Of a DNA stretch of 64,000 bases, positions 10,623-21,731 are shown in pieces. The stretch covers positions 124,001 to 188,000 of the forward strand of contig WOFQ01000039.1 in the NCBI GenBank assembly GCA_012184525.1. Reading direction: 5' to 3'. The translations under genes and the position numbers were made by a program. Numbering within the stretch: position 1 is the first letter of the stretch; the number at the start of each line of letters is the position of its first letter. A model generated the notes under the pieces. It made no database searches. It worked only from the letters and a program-made list of their open reading frames with translations, and was not told the DNA's origin. The DNA is from Xenoacremonium recifei (Eukaryota > Ascomycota > Sordariomycetes > Hypocreales > Nectriaceae).

Positions 10623-12188
10623 TCACAGAAGCGCCATGAGCGCGCCGACGGCAATGAAGAGCGTGGCAGCGGCAGTGGGCACGGGATGGCTTGCTGCGCT
10701 GTCGTCGCCGCTGCTGCTGGAGCCAGTTTGGTCTGGGAGGGGTGTCAGCATGTATTATCGCTGCGTTGTGTGGTAGAAGAGACTTACTTGAGACGCCGGT
10801 GACGTTGGGGAAGCTGGTCTCGCCCTTGCTGAGCTCGACGATGTTGGTCGAGGTTGAGTTGAGGTTGGCCTGCGCAACGCCGAGCTGGTTGTTGGCCAGA
10901 TCGTAGACCACATATGCGGAGCGCAGGAACGTGTCGCCCAGGAGAGCGAACTTGTCGGAGTTGACGCCGTATTCAGAGGCCGAGCCGATGCCGAACATAC
11001 AGGCACCGTCCCAGCCCTTGAACAGCTGGCTGAGCTGGGGGTCCGAGGAGATCTCGTCCTGAATCTCAGCAAAGGCGTCGATGACCATCTCGTCCATGGG
11101 GACCGAGATAGTCTTGCCGTCGAAGATGAAGTCGAAGCTGTAGTCGCTGCCCTTGCTGCCGCGGTAGGCGCAGTCGACAAAGGGGACGTCGACGCCCGAG
11201 ATGGTCTTGATGTCGAACTTGTCCCATACGGCTGAGACCTGGTCGTCGGGAAGCAGGCAGATGGTCGAGCCGGAGTCCAGAATCGCGGAGGCGTCGAGAG
11301 ACGAGTCGCTGATGTCGGCTCCATCGACTGAGAAGCCGTTCAACGTCACGGTGTAGGATGTGATGTTGCCGGAGAGCGACTGAAAGTCGGACTGGAGAGG
11401 CAGCGTGGCGAGGCTGCCAATGAACTTGTCCTGGTCGATGCCGCCAAAGAGAATGGTTCCTGAGTTGGAATCAATGTCGTTCTAAGAGCTGTTAGTCGCG
11501 CCGATATTCGAACCAAGGTGTTGCACTCATACCAGATAGAGACTGAACGCCGGTGTCCCGATCAAGCCCTGGGTAACCATATTGTTGATCACCGTAGGGT
11601 ATTCGACATCGGCGGCCACGTTTGCCTCGAAACCGAGACCCATGATGCCAGTCGGGCGCACGGATTTTGTCGCAAGACCCAGCTGCTGCTGCTTGATTGT
11701 CTGGCCATCGATGGTAACGGTATCGTTGAAGTATGAGCCTTGGATGTTTCGACCGTCGAGGTAGGTGATATCAAACCCGTTCCTGTCGACTATCGCAAAG
11801 GTGCTGCTTTCGCTCGAGTTGACTGTAGGATTCCTGTATTAGCCATTGATCAAGAATCGCTGGACGAGGACATCAGTAGCTTACACGTCGCCATGCAGTA
11901 GCCATCCTGTGATTCCAACACCTCGTTGTTGCAGAGATTCGCGTTGACTGAGTTTACCCATGTATCGCTGCTACCAGTGTCCAACAGAAAGCTAAGCTTC
12001 TGACCCGGGGTGCCGACCTCGAACTCTGCATAGTATCCGCCACCGGTGATGTTGTTAACGGCCACGAGAGAGACATCGTCGCGCTTGGTTATGCTGTATG
12101 CGAGGTTGAACTTCGTCTTGGAGAATGGTACCGACACGGTGCCGGCCGAGACCGTCGCAGCGAGCGAGAGGAGTTGGAGAGAGCGCAT
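10623..12188 (-). CDS. Secreted GPI-anchored aspartyl protease, yapsin-like (465 aa)
   Basis: Pepsin-family (A1) endopeptidase expected at the cell surface. Exons on the minus strand are 12188-11885, 11822-11533, 11481-10788 and 10732-10623, with introns of 62, 51 and 55 nt; all junctions keep the frame. The N-terminus is a signal peptide (SLQLLSLAATVSAG). A dibasic KR at 35-36 suggests Kex2-type removal of a short propeptide. The two catalytic motifs are DTGSS (D70) and DSGST (D267). The flap tyrosine region and the GLGF turn are present. N-glycosylation sequons occur in the body. The last exon adds a Ser/Gly-rich linker and a hydrophobic tail (AAATLFIAVGALMALL) typical of GPI attachment. 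Members of this family process or shed cell-wall proteins; the substrate here is unknown. Confidence 0.9.
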
Positions 12189-14332
12189 TGCAAACAGCGA
12201 GAAGCGCGTCGCGCAAAGCTTCAGAGAAAGGCGAATGCGAGCTGTCGATCAGCTTCGTTTTTGTGGCGAGCGACGATGCGCGCGCAAGATCGCAAGAGGA
12301 AGGGATAAAGCACGAGAGGAGAAGAATCGCAACCGCAACGTCGAGGAAGGGGACCCCTAAGAAATAGGTTGAATGGAACGCCAAGGTCGCCTGGAGGAAC
12401 GGAGGGTGCAGCTCGCAAGTAATCACGATGGACAAGGGGTCCGCCCGAGAGGATGCTGTCATTCATATATTAGGAGCTGCCTCTTGAGTCTTGGCTGTCA
12501 GCGTTCGCGAACTAGAGGTCAGATAGTGGATCGAACTCGCCTGGAGACTTATTAATAGGGCGCTTCAGGGCTCGTTCCGCCTCGAGCTAGGTTAGACTCA
12601 TGGGCGACCTTTCCATGTTCGCCTCTTGATGTCCAGAGCCAAGTCGACGGGCCATGGCAGCCTTACTGCGCCTCATCCTACAACAACAGCCAGCTGTGGC
12701 ACGGAGGCGATTCCGTTGCACTAGGACGTCACGCTCGCTGGGAGAAAAGTCCTGAACACAAGCGAGCCGGTAATTGCCCCATGATTCCTCCTCGTCAGGG
12801 ATCTCCAGCGTGGCATGAATCACTGGTCCTGGCCATACATATGCCAAGAACCTGCTCTTGGCTCGTAAGGTTCCTGTTGCGTGCTGCGCTTGGCGACAGA
12901 ACACGGCTGGCTCCGTCTTTGCGACTGCCAGACAACGGATCTTCGGCATGGCTCTCTTTGCAGGCAGCGGCCCAGAACGACATCCAAGACATCTTCGGCT
13001 CGAGCATCCCGTGCAAGTGTGACTGGGCTGAAGTTGAGTGGTCCAGGCTCCATCTTGCCCCAGAAGCAGTGGCGCATGGTTTCACTTGGCTCAAGCCGGG
13101 ATCAAGACTTGCCGGACTCCAACGTTGGGAGGGGGGGCTGTGGAGGATGAGAGCCCTTGGCTCATCCTTAGCTTGTACTTTCTTTCCTCCCAGCCGGGCT
13201 GATGAAGTCTAATTCGGCTGCATCATCGCAGTTCGTTTCCGTGATGCGGTGTCGTGAGGATTTTGTCGGTGCTACTTCGCAATGCTAGCTGACTCTGGAG
13301 GGATCGGCACAGGTCAGAAATGGTCTCCGGCGATACACATTAATCACTCACTGCAAATCTGGTCTCTCAATTCCATCAGTTCGCGAGGCGATGCTTCTCG
13401 GCACGACAATCCGTCGACTCCAGACCCGCTGAACCGCCCACACCGGACCCCAGCAAAGTCGAGGCAAATTAGTATCTGATGTCATCGTCTTGAGAGCGAT
13501 CTCTCGGTTGCTGTGAAGGCATTCTCTTCGTTGCCTGCCTCTGCATCCCGGACAAGAGCTCGAGCGGCGCTTAGGCTTCAAGCTGGCTTATATGGATTTT
13601 TTTTGTACTTGTCGAAGGGCTCATTATTGTCTTAGAGCGCCATGGAGTTGGGATCTTGGCCTCGCTTGGAGGATGTGTAGATGGGTAGGCCGTAGCAGGA
13701 AAGTTGAAGCTGACAAGTCCTATGTCTGCCTGACGAGACTCAGCCCGATGTTGACAAAAATAGACATTGTTCTTGGCATCACGTGAACGAGAACAACCAG
13801 TCATTTTCGCGGGATGGGAAGGCGCAGAAGCCTTGCATCGTGCCTGCTCGATTAAGAACAATTTTCGGTGTTTCGGGGAATCTGCTACTTTCTAGGACTT
13901 AACATTTAAGCTTAAGCTAGAGGTGGCTAACTGCTCTGCCTCAGTGGAATCCAACCCCTGGCAGAGGACTACAGGCTGAATTACTTTCTGACTTCTTGAA
14001 ACAAAAGTCACTCCACAAAGTCCGGGATGGAAATAAGCAGTTTATTTGTATTAGACATATGGTAGGGTGTCAAATACAGGTGAAGCTAGGGGAGAAAGGA
14101 CATCCAATCGCCCTTTATTTATATTGTTTGGATATACCACACCACCACAAGCCCGTCAGATGCAGAGGTCTTCAAGGTCGTTTGATGTTCCATGCCTGCA
14201 AAGAAAAGCTGCTAATATTATTAATGTCGTCCATGTTGTACACTTTAGATATTTTAAGACCGAATCTCTAAACCCATTCTAACTCTCATAACCCAGTCTG
14301 TCCCTATCCTTCTCTATCCTCCCAACCACATC
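12189..14332. other. Intergenic, 2.1 kb, no gene recognised
   Basis: This is the upstream region of the protease and the 3' flank of the thioesterase. Several open frames of 60-140 codons exist on both strands (for example near 12590-13210), but none shows a domain, signal peptide or coherent splice structure. The stretch at 13860-14280 is AT-richer. Confidence 0.5.
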
Positions 14333-15609
14333 TTACAGCTTCGCCCCCTTTTCATCCCCATCCTGTTTCAACCTCACAACGCCCTACAAAAAGTCAGCAC
14401 TCAAAACCCATCTCCAATCACCTCAAGATACTCACCTCCTGCACACAACTCGCCAGCAACACCCCATCCCGCCCATAAATCCGCTGCATCACCACCCCGC
14501 GCCCATCCCCCGCCCACGGACTCTCCATCTCCGTAAACATCCACTCATCCGCCCTCACCGCCCTCGGCTCATGGAAGTAAATGCTGTGATCCAGACTCAC
14601 CAGCATGCCCAGCTTCGGCCGCCCCGCCCACTCGTCCAGCGTCGTCCCCGTGCCTTCGAACTCCGACATCGCCTCCACGCGCCGCCGCGTCTCCTCCGGC
14701 AGGCCCGGCACGTCCTCCGGCGCGAAGGGGAAGCGCCACAGCCCGTGGATCCGCGAGACTGTGCCGATGAAGTAGCTGTCCGACATGTACGCCAGCGCGT
14801 TCAGATGTGCCTGATGTCCGCCCTCCTCCGAGATCTTGCCCCGCGCGCGCAACCACTGGCGACACTTACGGTCATGCGGCTCATCCGCGCGCAGCACTTC
14901 AATGCTATGGCTCTGAAACGGCCCGTTGCGCGCCCACACCGGCTCGCCGTCCCAATCATCCGCCGGGGCCGTCACGTCCGCGGGCAGGCTCGAGGCGTGG
15001 CGCACCTCCTTCGCACCGCCGCTCTTCTCACGCGTGAAGCTGATGGTCGTGGTGAAGATGCACTTGCCCTTCTGGCGGGCCTGCACGGTGCGCGTCGCGA
15101 AGGAGCGGCCGTCGCGCACGCGCTCGACGTGGAAGAGGATGGGGATCTCGGAGGAGCCCGCGAGGAGGAAGTAGCAGTGGCAGGAGTGCACGAGGAACGA
15201 GTCTGGCACGGTCTTCTGCGCTGCGGCGAGGGTCTGCGCGATGACGGCGCCGCCGTAGATGCCTCGGGCTCCTGGGGGATGCCAAGGTTGGCGAGTGTTT
15301 GTGAAGATGTCCTACCAACGTTAGCACAGAATATTTAAGTCAATAAGCATAGAGGCGAGGGGTTTGAGCGAAGACAAGGCTCGGAGATTCTCATCTTTAG
15401 ACCCTAGATGAAGCCGGGCTTATAAGATGGCTGCCATAACTCATCCGATGCAAGTCTCGTCCCATCACCCACACCCCCCTGTGCTGTCCACTCACCGGCC
15501 CAAGAACCTTCAGCTCCGTCACATCCAACACATTCTCAATCGGCGCCTTGTTCGGATCCGGTTCCGGAGGACGCAACAACGTTGGTCTGTCGTCGAGAGG
15601 CATGTTCAT
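14333..15609 (-). CDS. Peroxisomal acyl-CoA thioesterase, TesB/ACOT8 family (346 aa)
   Basis: Hydrolyses acyl-CoA to free fatty acid and CoA, probably in peroxisomes during beta-oxidation. Minus-strand exons are 15609-15496, 15311-14436 and 14383-14333 (introns 184 and 52 nt), giving 347 codons. Two hot-dog folds are expected: the first includes IYGGAVIAQTLAAAQKTV, HSCHCYFLLAGSSEIP and GRSFATRTV. The second contains the acid motif LVSLDHSIYFHEP (D279) and the ESPWAG signature seen in ACOT8 proteins. The catalytic glutamine lies in ASCVQEGVVR (Q329). The last 17-codon exon supplies the G of QEG and ends in AKL, a type 1 peroxisomal targeting signal. If the last intron is kept, the protein ends in QEVSILR and loses both. 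It is followed in tandem by the oxysterol-binding protein gene on the same strand, with no sign of linked function. Confidence 0.9.
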
Positions 15610-16173
15610 CGTATCCGTCCAGAATGAGCGCCCCTGGTCTCAAACCTCAACCACCTCTCAAGCCTCAATTATCACGAAGCAGGGAGGAACCCAGCGCAAA
15701 GCTCTCTCCTGATCTTGTATACGATATCGGCTGTGTCTATTCAGGGGGCAGCGATGATGAAGGGTTTGAAAGAGTGTTTGACTCGAGATTAAAGCTGCGA
15801 CAACGGAGTAAATGTCCTCCCGATCCAGAAATGCCGAGGTCCAGTTGAACCGTGCTTTCGGCATCTGTGGGGCCTATCGGCCGAGTTCCCGGCCGTCCCG
15901 AGCGTTCGGCTCCAGCCTGTGATCCGGGGCCTTGATAAGCATATCCTTGTCTAAATGTATCCTAGACACAGTCCGCAAGCTTCTAGTTGAGAGTTGATGG
16001 CTTCTGATTTACATACACTACAACTGTCTCAATACTATGAACATTTCGGTCTTACAACTCCAGCCCATCGACGATCCAAAAACGAGAGAATCTGGACCGT
16101 GACGCTTCATCTAAATAAGAAACCTCCCCAACAAAACAATTCGCTACCTTGCCACATCACAAAGACCCTGTTT
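15610..16173. other. Intergenic between thioesterase and oxysterol-binding protein genes
   Basis: This is the promoter of the thioesterase and the 3' flank of the OSH1-type gene, both on the minus strand. No gene recognised. Confidence 0.5.
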
Positions 16174-19100
16174 TTACTCGGCATTTTGATAGATGGGCTC
16201 CAACCCAGCCCATGCATTCGGATCACCGTTTGGTCCCGCCTTGTCTCGCTGCTCCCAGTATTTGCCGTTGAACTGCCAGTACTCCTCGCCCGTGACTTCG
16301 CATCTTGTCTTATGGAACCAGGCGGGCACGAACTCCTCCCCGTGGGACTCGCGTAGCCGTCTTCGAGCTCTTTGTCCCTCCTCTAAACGGTTTTTCTCCG
16401 ACGCAGCGAAATCATACTCACCATCTTCCATGGCGCGTTGGTCAGGGCGCAGGCGAGAATCTGTGGGCGCGATCCAGGGTCGAAGTTGCTCGTCTATGTG
16501 GTTGAACGACAAAACGAAGGGGGTGAGGTTAAAGGGGATACCCGTGGGACGGGCATTGGCCTGCCAGACGAGATAGGCTCGGTTGGGGTCAGCGAGGCCT
16601 CCCTGATGAACTTCACCCGACTCCTTGGCCTCATCGATCGCAGCCTCGTAACCAGGGGTCAGGCGCGCATACAACTTCGAGTTCCAGCGACCGCCCATGC
16701 TGACACGCACCTTGCCCGAGGCATCAAGCACCTTGCCAGAAATCTGGTAGGCGCTGGAGGCTTTCCATCCACGTGGCTTGAAGTCAAGGATCGCGACCTC
16801 ACCCGTGGTCCAGTTCTTGACCTCCATTGGCCCATAATTGTCAACAGTGGGGTTTCCAGTGATGATTCCAATAACCGAAGAGGTTACTTTCTTCCAGGTG
16901 TACAGGTCTTCTTTACCGCCAGCAGTCGGCCGCAGCTTCAAGAACCAGGTGCCAAGAGGATTAATGTCGAAAGACTTCCCGTAGAACTTTGACTTGACAT
17001 GGGATTCTCCCCAGTATGTCCACTTAGGAGACTCGGCCCAGGCAGCACCGATGGGAGGATGGTGACTAACTTGTTCGATGAAAAAGCGGTAGTTCTTGTC
17101 AGGTCGGACGTATTCGAATGTCTCTCCAAGAAGAGGGTTGAAAGGCTTGGCTACGCGACCAATTGTAGAGGCATACTCGCTCGCAGCAAAAGCAGCCACG
17201 TAGATCAGGCGTTCGATTGAGTCGTTTCGGTCAGCGGCAAGATCAAGCAGGTCAGCGTATTCCATATCCTCAGCGCAGCGATATAGTAAGGAAGTCGGCT
17301 CGTTGAAAGAGACGGGTAAGGTCATTTTGGTCATGTCCTTACCAATCATCGATTTCAGAATTCCCTATTCAATGTAAGCAAGTCATAATCCCTCAGACTA
17401 TGGAAATATACATACCCAAAGCGAGATCTTGGGCCGATCATCAGCCTCCATCTTAAGCCTCTTTCTGATGCCATTTTCGTAGCCTCTAAATGATGAACTG
17501 ATATCGATGCCGCCGCTGACAACAATATCTTGGGTTTCGACTTTGATCTCATCAGGGGGAAGTTCAGAGACCTCAACCTCACCAGCATCAACCGCGTCGA
17601 AAAATTCTTCCTCGCCTTCAGACTCGGTATCGGACAAGTCGACGATGATGGTGGGTTTCTTTCGGAGGGGCCTCTTCGTCGGTTTGGGCTCAGGCTTCGA
17701 CTCAATCTTAGTCTCCGAAGCGTCCTCGAACTCGTCCTCCTTTGGTTCTACAATCTCCTCTTCGTCGTGTTCCGACGGCTCAGTGACTGGAATTCCGCTT
17801 TCCATCACCTCACGAAGAGCCTTCTTAGTCATCTTGCGTCGCAGCTCAGCTTCACCGACACGAGCCTCCAGAATCTCTTGCTCGCGAGCCACCTGAGCCA
17901 TGCTCTCCTCCCACATACGTCGCATGTTGGATTCACGATCCAGACGATATTGCCAATAAGCATCGCGATCTTTTGATATCCGCAGGAGATCACCAACAAG
18001 CGTCGATAGACTCCGGATAGCAGCGTCGTATGTGTTAAGTGCCGACGACACCTTAGAATCGGCCAGCGTGGTGGTAGGGTCTGACATCGCGTAGTACTGG
18101 AGGGCGGTATGGACATGGGACATAGTCTCGAGCTGGAGTTTCGCAGACTGAGCGGTGATATTGAGGGCATCCTTGGTTGCTGTTGGCTCCTCATGCACGC
18201 TCTCGTCACCGTAATCATCCTCATCGTCCATCTCGCCGGGGATGACTCCGCCATTTCCATGATGTTTTGAGAAGCCTCCTTCAGTCCCCGCATCAACAAA
18301 ATCGTCGTCCTCCATGTCGGCGCTACCAATAGTACTTGGACCGGGGTAGTGGCGATTCTCCGACTTCGAGTAGGTCCTGCTGGGAACTTGCGAGCTAGTT
18401 CTGCGCAAATCCGTGACGCTCGTGTTCTCGCTATGCGACTCCTGTACAGAGAGACTGCTCTCCTTGGCGGCGCGAAGCAGCTCAGCGCTCCGAGCTGCCT
18501 GTTTCTCTTCCTCTTTCGCTTGGTCCTTTGTCCACTGGATCGAATTGTTGAGAGCCCAGAACCAGCGCTTGGCCTCGACCTCGTGGTTTGCCTTCAGAGT
18601 GTACTTGACCGAAGACTTCCCTATAATCTCAAACTTGGTCTTCTCGTCAGGGCTCATGTGCAGCTTGGCGATTCGCATATTGATAGCTCCTCTGCAGGCA
18701 GAACCAGCATCATCTTGGTGCTTATAGTAACTCAGGACTCCGTCCTCCAGCACAAACCATCTCAGCTGGTATCCCTTTCGGTAGTTGGTCCATTTCTTCA
18801 GGTAGCCCTTCATCTCTCGCGCCTCACGCCCGGCCAAGGGATCTGACGAGGAGGCAGAGGTAACGCCCTGCGAAGCCGCACCCAAGACGGCCTTCTCCTG
18901 GATGCCTCGTTGGGCAGCCACGGCAGCAGGCGATTTCTTCAATATGGCCTTGGTCGCATCGTCGGTTGTAACGGATTGCGGCAGCTTGCCCTTTCGATCG
19001 CGGCGGAACGGGTCAGCTCCATGCAGAAGCAATACCTGGATCAAATTCGTATTCCTCTTCCTGGCAGCTTCGTGGAGCAAGGTCCCGCCGGTCTGGACAG

Positions 19101-20338
19101 TGAACGGATCCGAGGCAAATTCGGGGCTATTTATGTCGAGAACCGTCTTGACACGATGCTCCTCGAGGACACCGGCGAGAGCACCATAATTACCGCGCGC
19201 GATGAGATCCTGGACTTGCTTGACCTTGGCCTCGGCGAAGAGACTTCGGGAGAGCTGCAGCTGCTGGAAGATTTCGGGATTTCGGGCGAGGTCGATAGCC
19301 AACTTCCCCTGGCCGTTGGCGATGGCATCGTTGATGTCCTTTTGCTCCAGCAGCAGCTTCACAACGGGTGTTCGCCCCTGATTGGCAGCAAGGTGCAGCG
19401 GCGTGTTGCCGTCCTTGTCCCGGGCATTCACGTCGATGGTGCCCAGACCATCGGACAAAACGTATTCGATAACGGGGAACTCGGCGCACTGGATGGCCAA
19501 GTGCAGGATCGTGGTGTCGTCGAGCTGGCCGCCAGCAGCAGTGCCCACGGAGGAGATGCTCGCCCGGGGGCCATTGGGCTCGGTCTCGCGGATAGCCTTG
19601 GAGATGGCCGAGGTGTCGCCGCTGCGCAGAGCCTCGACGACGCGGAACTTGCGCACCGAAGCCTCGAGGCTGGCCGTCTTGTCGTGGGCGGTCGACGTCT
19701 TGGGCGGGGGCGGCGCCGAGTAGCTGCTCTGCTGCTGCTGCTGTTGTTGCTGCTGTTGCTGCTGCGACGACGGGGTGCGGCTCAGGGCATTGGAGGCCGT
19801 GGACAGCTTCGAGCCGTGGCCGCGAACCGACTGTTGGTGGTTCATGGAGAGGACGGGGGTGGAGGTGCTCGGTCTCGGGACGCCCACGGATACGGATACA
19901 GGGGCTCGACCGTCTTCAGAACCGGATTCTTCTTCGCGCGTATCTTTGCGCCGCAGGAGGGAGAGCGCGGCGGACGACTTGGAGCGCTTATGGGTACTGG
20001 AGGAGGGAGAAGGAGTTAATTAGCGGTCAGTAAGTGGACTGACTTTGAAGGTCTTGGGGAGGGTCGATGGGGAGCGAGCGAGCGAGACGGGCCAATTCGC
20101 GGCCGGGGCAGTACGTGCGTGTCCCTGCTGTGGCTGACGCCCCCGATGGTGATGCAAAGAGAGGGAATGGGTTGGATCCGGAGAGCTGCGTGGGCATCGA
20201 GGGGCGAGCAGAGAAGGCGAGGAGGGGAGGGGATGAGAGAGGGAGGGAGGGATGGATAGCATAAATGGGATGGGATGGGATGGGACCGCGAGTGGATTTT
20301 GGAATGGGCTGCACTTACCTGTCCCCAGCATCCGACAT
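16174..20338 (-). CDS. OSH1/OSH2-type oxysterol-binding protein with ankyrin, PH, FFAT and ORD (1263 aa)
   Basis: Lipid-transfer protein that would exchange sterol or PI4P at contacts between the ER and another membrane. Minus-strand exons: 20338-20319 (20 nt), 19996-17416 and 17364-16174, with introns of 322 and 51 nt; 1264 codons including stop. The N-terminus (SKSSAALSLLRRKD) is basic, followed by a 12-residue polyglutamine tract (85-96). Ankyrin repeats occupy about 165-250 (DKDGNTPLHLAANQGRTPVV) and continue to about 340. The PH domain (GYLKKWTNYRKGYQLRWFVL) is near 400-495. An FFAT-like EFFDAVD (804-810) would bind ER VAP/Scs2 proteins. The C-terminal ORD starts near 868 and carries the EQVSHHPP fingerprint (964-971). 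The architecture matches yeast Osh1/Osh2. Ligand preference cannot be read from sequence. Confidence 0.93.
19729..19764 (-). repeat. Polyglutamine-encoding CAG/CAA tract
   Basis: Twelve consecutive glutamine codons (CAG interrupted by three CAA) lie in the N-terminal linker of the OSH1-type protein, before the ankyrin repeats. Confidence 0.9.
20265..20284 (+). repeat. (ATGGG)4 repeat in intron 1 of the OSH1-type gene
   Basis: Four perfect pentamer units lie within the 322-nt first intron, close to the donor site. Confidence 0.85.
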
Positions 20339-21731
20339 GATGGCGGCGGAGGAGCCAGCAGCCACTGAAGCTTAGCACTGAGACTGAGGTGGGAAAGAAG
20401 CAGTAGCCTGAGGTAAGCTGTGATAAGGTAATGCGCAGGACAGGATTTGGCGGTGTTGTGTGTGTCTGTCGTGGACCCCCTGTGGAAAGGAGTGGTGGCA
20501 GATGCGGGAGATCGGAGCGAACAAAGGCCCGGGGAGCATCGAAGAATTAATAAAGCTTGCACCTCGTCCCGGGCAAAGATCAACACGCGCAGTGCCAGCT
20601 CAGCAGGGGGTCGCATCAAGGTTTCTGGAGCTTCGGTAGAGCTCTCGCTCTCAGGGAAGAGGCGCTGGGCCAGGCCAATCGACAGTGGGGAAGCCGGATA
20701 ACTCTCCAGCCAAGCCACTACAGACACGCACTATTTGCCGCTATGAGACCTGCAACACGGTCCCTAACCGCCTCCGTGCTCCGACTTGACTTTTGTTTTA
20801 TTCAGTGCCATGGAAACTCCCGACTGTCGTCATTCCTCCAGCCAGACAGCCACCGAGTCCTCTCCGGACAAAGAACGCCCGGATTCGCCGCTTATGAGAC
20901 CAAAGAAAAGAAAAGAAAACCATAAATGTTAAGCAGGGCGCTTTTCAGCAGCTACCCGATGCACACCAAAACCAACGCCTCCAACAACCGATATTTCCGT
21001 CCTTCCCCTCGTCACCGATACCTCAATGACGTCTCACCTCCAAAACCTAACCGCCGATCGCTTAGTCATGCGGCTGCACTCCGTCCCCGTATCCGTCTCC
21101 GTATCTTCTCTGCTCTTTCATCGCGTTGCCGGATGCTTTACGCTCCCTGCATAATATTGCACTGCCACCCGGGTGATTCTCAAAGTCCGGGGATGATCAG
21201 CCCCTTGCCTGACAATTCTTCAACGGGCTTCCATTGCATCCGGGCCACTAACATCAGTCCCTCTCTCGACCTTCTGCCTATCTGGGTTATTCTTCAATAC
21301 CTGAGTCATCCTTGTGTTTATCACACTTTCTACGTGTTCAAAATGCTTATCGCTGAAACTCACAACATGATCCGATGTGGCTGGGGTATAGAGATAGCAT
21401 GTATTGACATGTGCACGCAGCTTACATAGAGCCCGACGACAACATCAACGCAGACCGTGGGTTTGTACAGATCGCGCCCATATAACTTGTCCATATGTAC
21501 AAAGGGGAAAAGGTATATATTCGACGCTCCACCGCGTCAGCGCTGATAAAAGTCATTAATTTTCCTGTACATGCAGCCCATTTTTCCATTTCCACACTCC
21601 CGGTTGAATAGAAAATGCTTGTAGTTCCGAGAACATGCAAAAAGGAAATACGGGCTGACGAGCCCATTAAACGCTTATGCAAAGTCAAAAGAAGAAAGTG
21701 TGATCAGAAGGCTGTCCAAGCTAACGACTCC
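20339..21731. other. Intergenic, 1.4 kb, no gene recognised
   Basis: This is the promoter side of the OSH1-type gene and the 3' flank of the chitinase. A 167-codon open frame at 20926-21429 on the plus strand has no recognisable domain and an unconvincing composition. Confidence 0.5.

Noticed and set aside
12587..13212. Overlapping 100-140-codon frames on both strands
   Set aside because: No recognisable motif, no intron structure, and frames on opposite strands compete; treated as chance.
18910..20019. 369-codon plus-strand open frame antisense to the OSH1-type gene
   Set aside because: It mirrors the coding strand of a clearly identified protein (ankyrin and polyglutamine region); its leucine runs are the complement of the CAG tract.
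20926..21429. 167-codon plus-strand frame upstream of the OSH1-type gene
   Set aside because: It has mixed low-complexity composition, no domain, and lies in the expected promoter region.
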